A DNA stretch of 64,000 bases, from assembly GCF_020740795.1 (NCBI RefSeq), contig NC_067286.1:18418350-18482349 (forward strand). Reading direction: 5' to 3'. Under the pieces are notes generated by a model that worked only from the letters and a program-made list of their open reading frames with translations, had not been told where the DNA came from and made no database searches. The translations under genes and the position numbers were made by a program. Position 1 is the stretch's first letter, and every line of letters starts with the position of its first letter. This document shows, piece by piece, positions 63,627-64,000 of this stretch. The stretch is from Apus apus. Lineage: Eukaryota; Chordata; Aves; Apodiformes; Apodidae.

Positions 63627-64000
63627 TGTCCTGGTTTGAGATAGGATGAAGCCAATTTTCCTTTTACTGATTTTTTTTTTTTCCTTCAGTAAGCTTTCTT
63701 TTAACCAGTACCAGAGTGTTCCAACTAAGACTACTAACAATGGAACGTTTTTCTAACTTTTGGGTCTTCAAGGTCACATCTTTAGTCTGTCGGCTCAGAC
63801 ACTACAGGGAGATCTATGACCCACCCCCAGCCCCTAGGAGGCTGAATTAGACAGACTGCAAAACCGGCCAGAGATATTCCATTCCATGTATCTACGTAAG
63901 CTCAAAGGAAGGTCAGAGATCACAGAAGACAACTTCATTCCTGCTTCTTTTTCCCCTTCTCTTCCGTCCATGGCCAGCGTCCAGAGAGGATTCCATCCAT
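63627..64000 (+). mobile_element. Family B LTR, 5' part, continuing past the window
   Basis: Starts TGTCCTGGTTTGAGATAGGA and aligns closely with the first ~370 bp of the solo LTR at 27,839-28,545, including CCATTCCATGTATCTACGTA near 63,877. It is inserted in the gag end of the minus-strand ERV, in the opposite orientation, so it is not that provirus's own LTR. It may be a solo LTR or the 5' LTR of another provirus. The five bases before it are CCATC (63,622-63,626). By comparison with the complete copy it should end near 64,330, outside the window. Confidence 0.9.

Noticed and set aside
63627..64000. The 5' LTR of the ERV at 60,050-63,626
   Set aside because: Its orientation is opposite to the provirus, and it begins inside gag-end sequence without a leader or primer-binding site.

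Overview
This is vertebrate nuclear DNA, most likely from a bird. The evidence is (i) many copies of the CR1 LINE, mostly 5'-truncated and ending in the avian-type 3' tail built on ATTCTGTG or ATTCTATG, (ii) several LTR families and a degraded endogenous retrovirus (ERV), (iii) one CpG island beside a single intron-containing housekeeping gene, and (iv) long AT-rich stretches with no coding signal. I see no prokaryotic operons, CRISPR array, or tRNA or rRNA genes.

The only intact gene I can support is POLR2L (subunit RPB10, shared by RNA polymerases I, II and III) on the + strand. Its CpG-island promoter covers about 40,850-42,125. A probable non-coding first exon ends near 41,866 or 41,870. 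The coding parts are 42,292-42,386 and 46,037-46,145, and poly(A) signals lie at 46,359 and 46,393. The encoded 67-residue protein is complete, with its four zinc-binding cysteines. In mammals POLR2L is head-to-head with TSPAN4, so the same island may drive a minus-strand transcript across positions 1-41,700. I found no tetraspanin coding exon there, so that part is inference.

The left 41 kb is non-coding sequence with mobile elements. It holds a minus-strand CR1 (436-2,225) and an LTR of 'family A' (2,859-5,494) split by a later CR1 (3,176-4,803). A divergent family A LTR follows (8,853-9,785), then a +/-/+ cluster of CR1 pieces (13,263-14,465) and an inverted pair of CR1 3' ends (16,905-17,368). 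Next come a probable LTR with an AATAAA signal (24,231-24,730), a complete solo LTR of 'family B' with a perfect 5-bp target duplication (27,839-28,545), and small CR1 fragments at 32,755 and 36,150.

The right 18 kb contains a layered element at 51,553 to about 54,350. This is a CR1 that still has its 5' half: the ORF1 SGNH-esterase region and the ORF2 endonuclease. Most of its reverse transcriptase is missing, and a 769-bp LTR ('family D') is inserted in the endonuclease. From about 60,050 to 63,626 lies a broken minus-strand ERV whose gag-end, protease, RT, RNase H and integrase signatures follow in the usual order. Most catalytic codons are still readable, but frames and stops are disrupted. 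It is cut at 63,627 by the start of a second family B LTR in the opposite orientation, which runs off the window.

I found no convincing undescribed biological system. The points most worth checking are the bidirectional promoter, the nested insertions that give a relative insertion order, the long 5' CR1 portion, and the CR1 inverted repeat.
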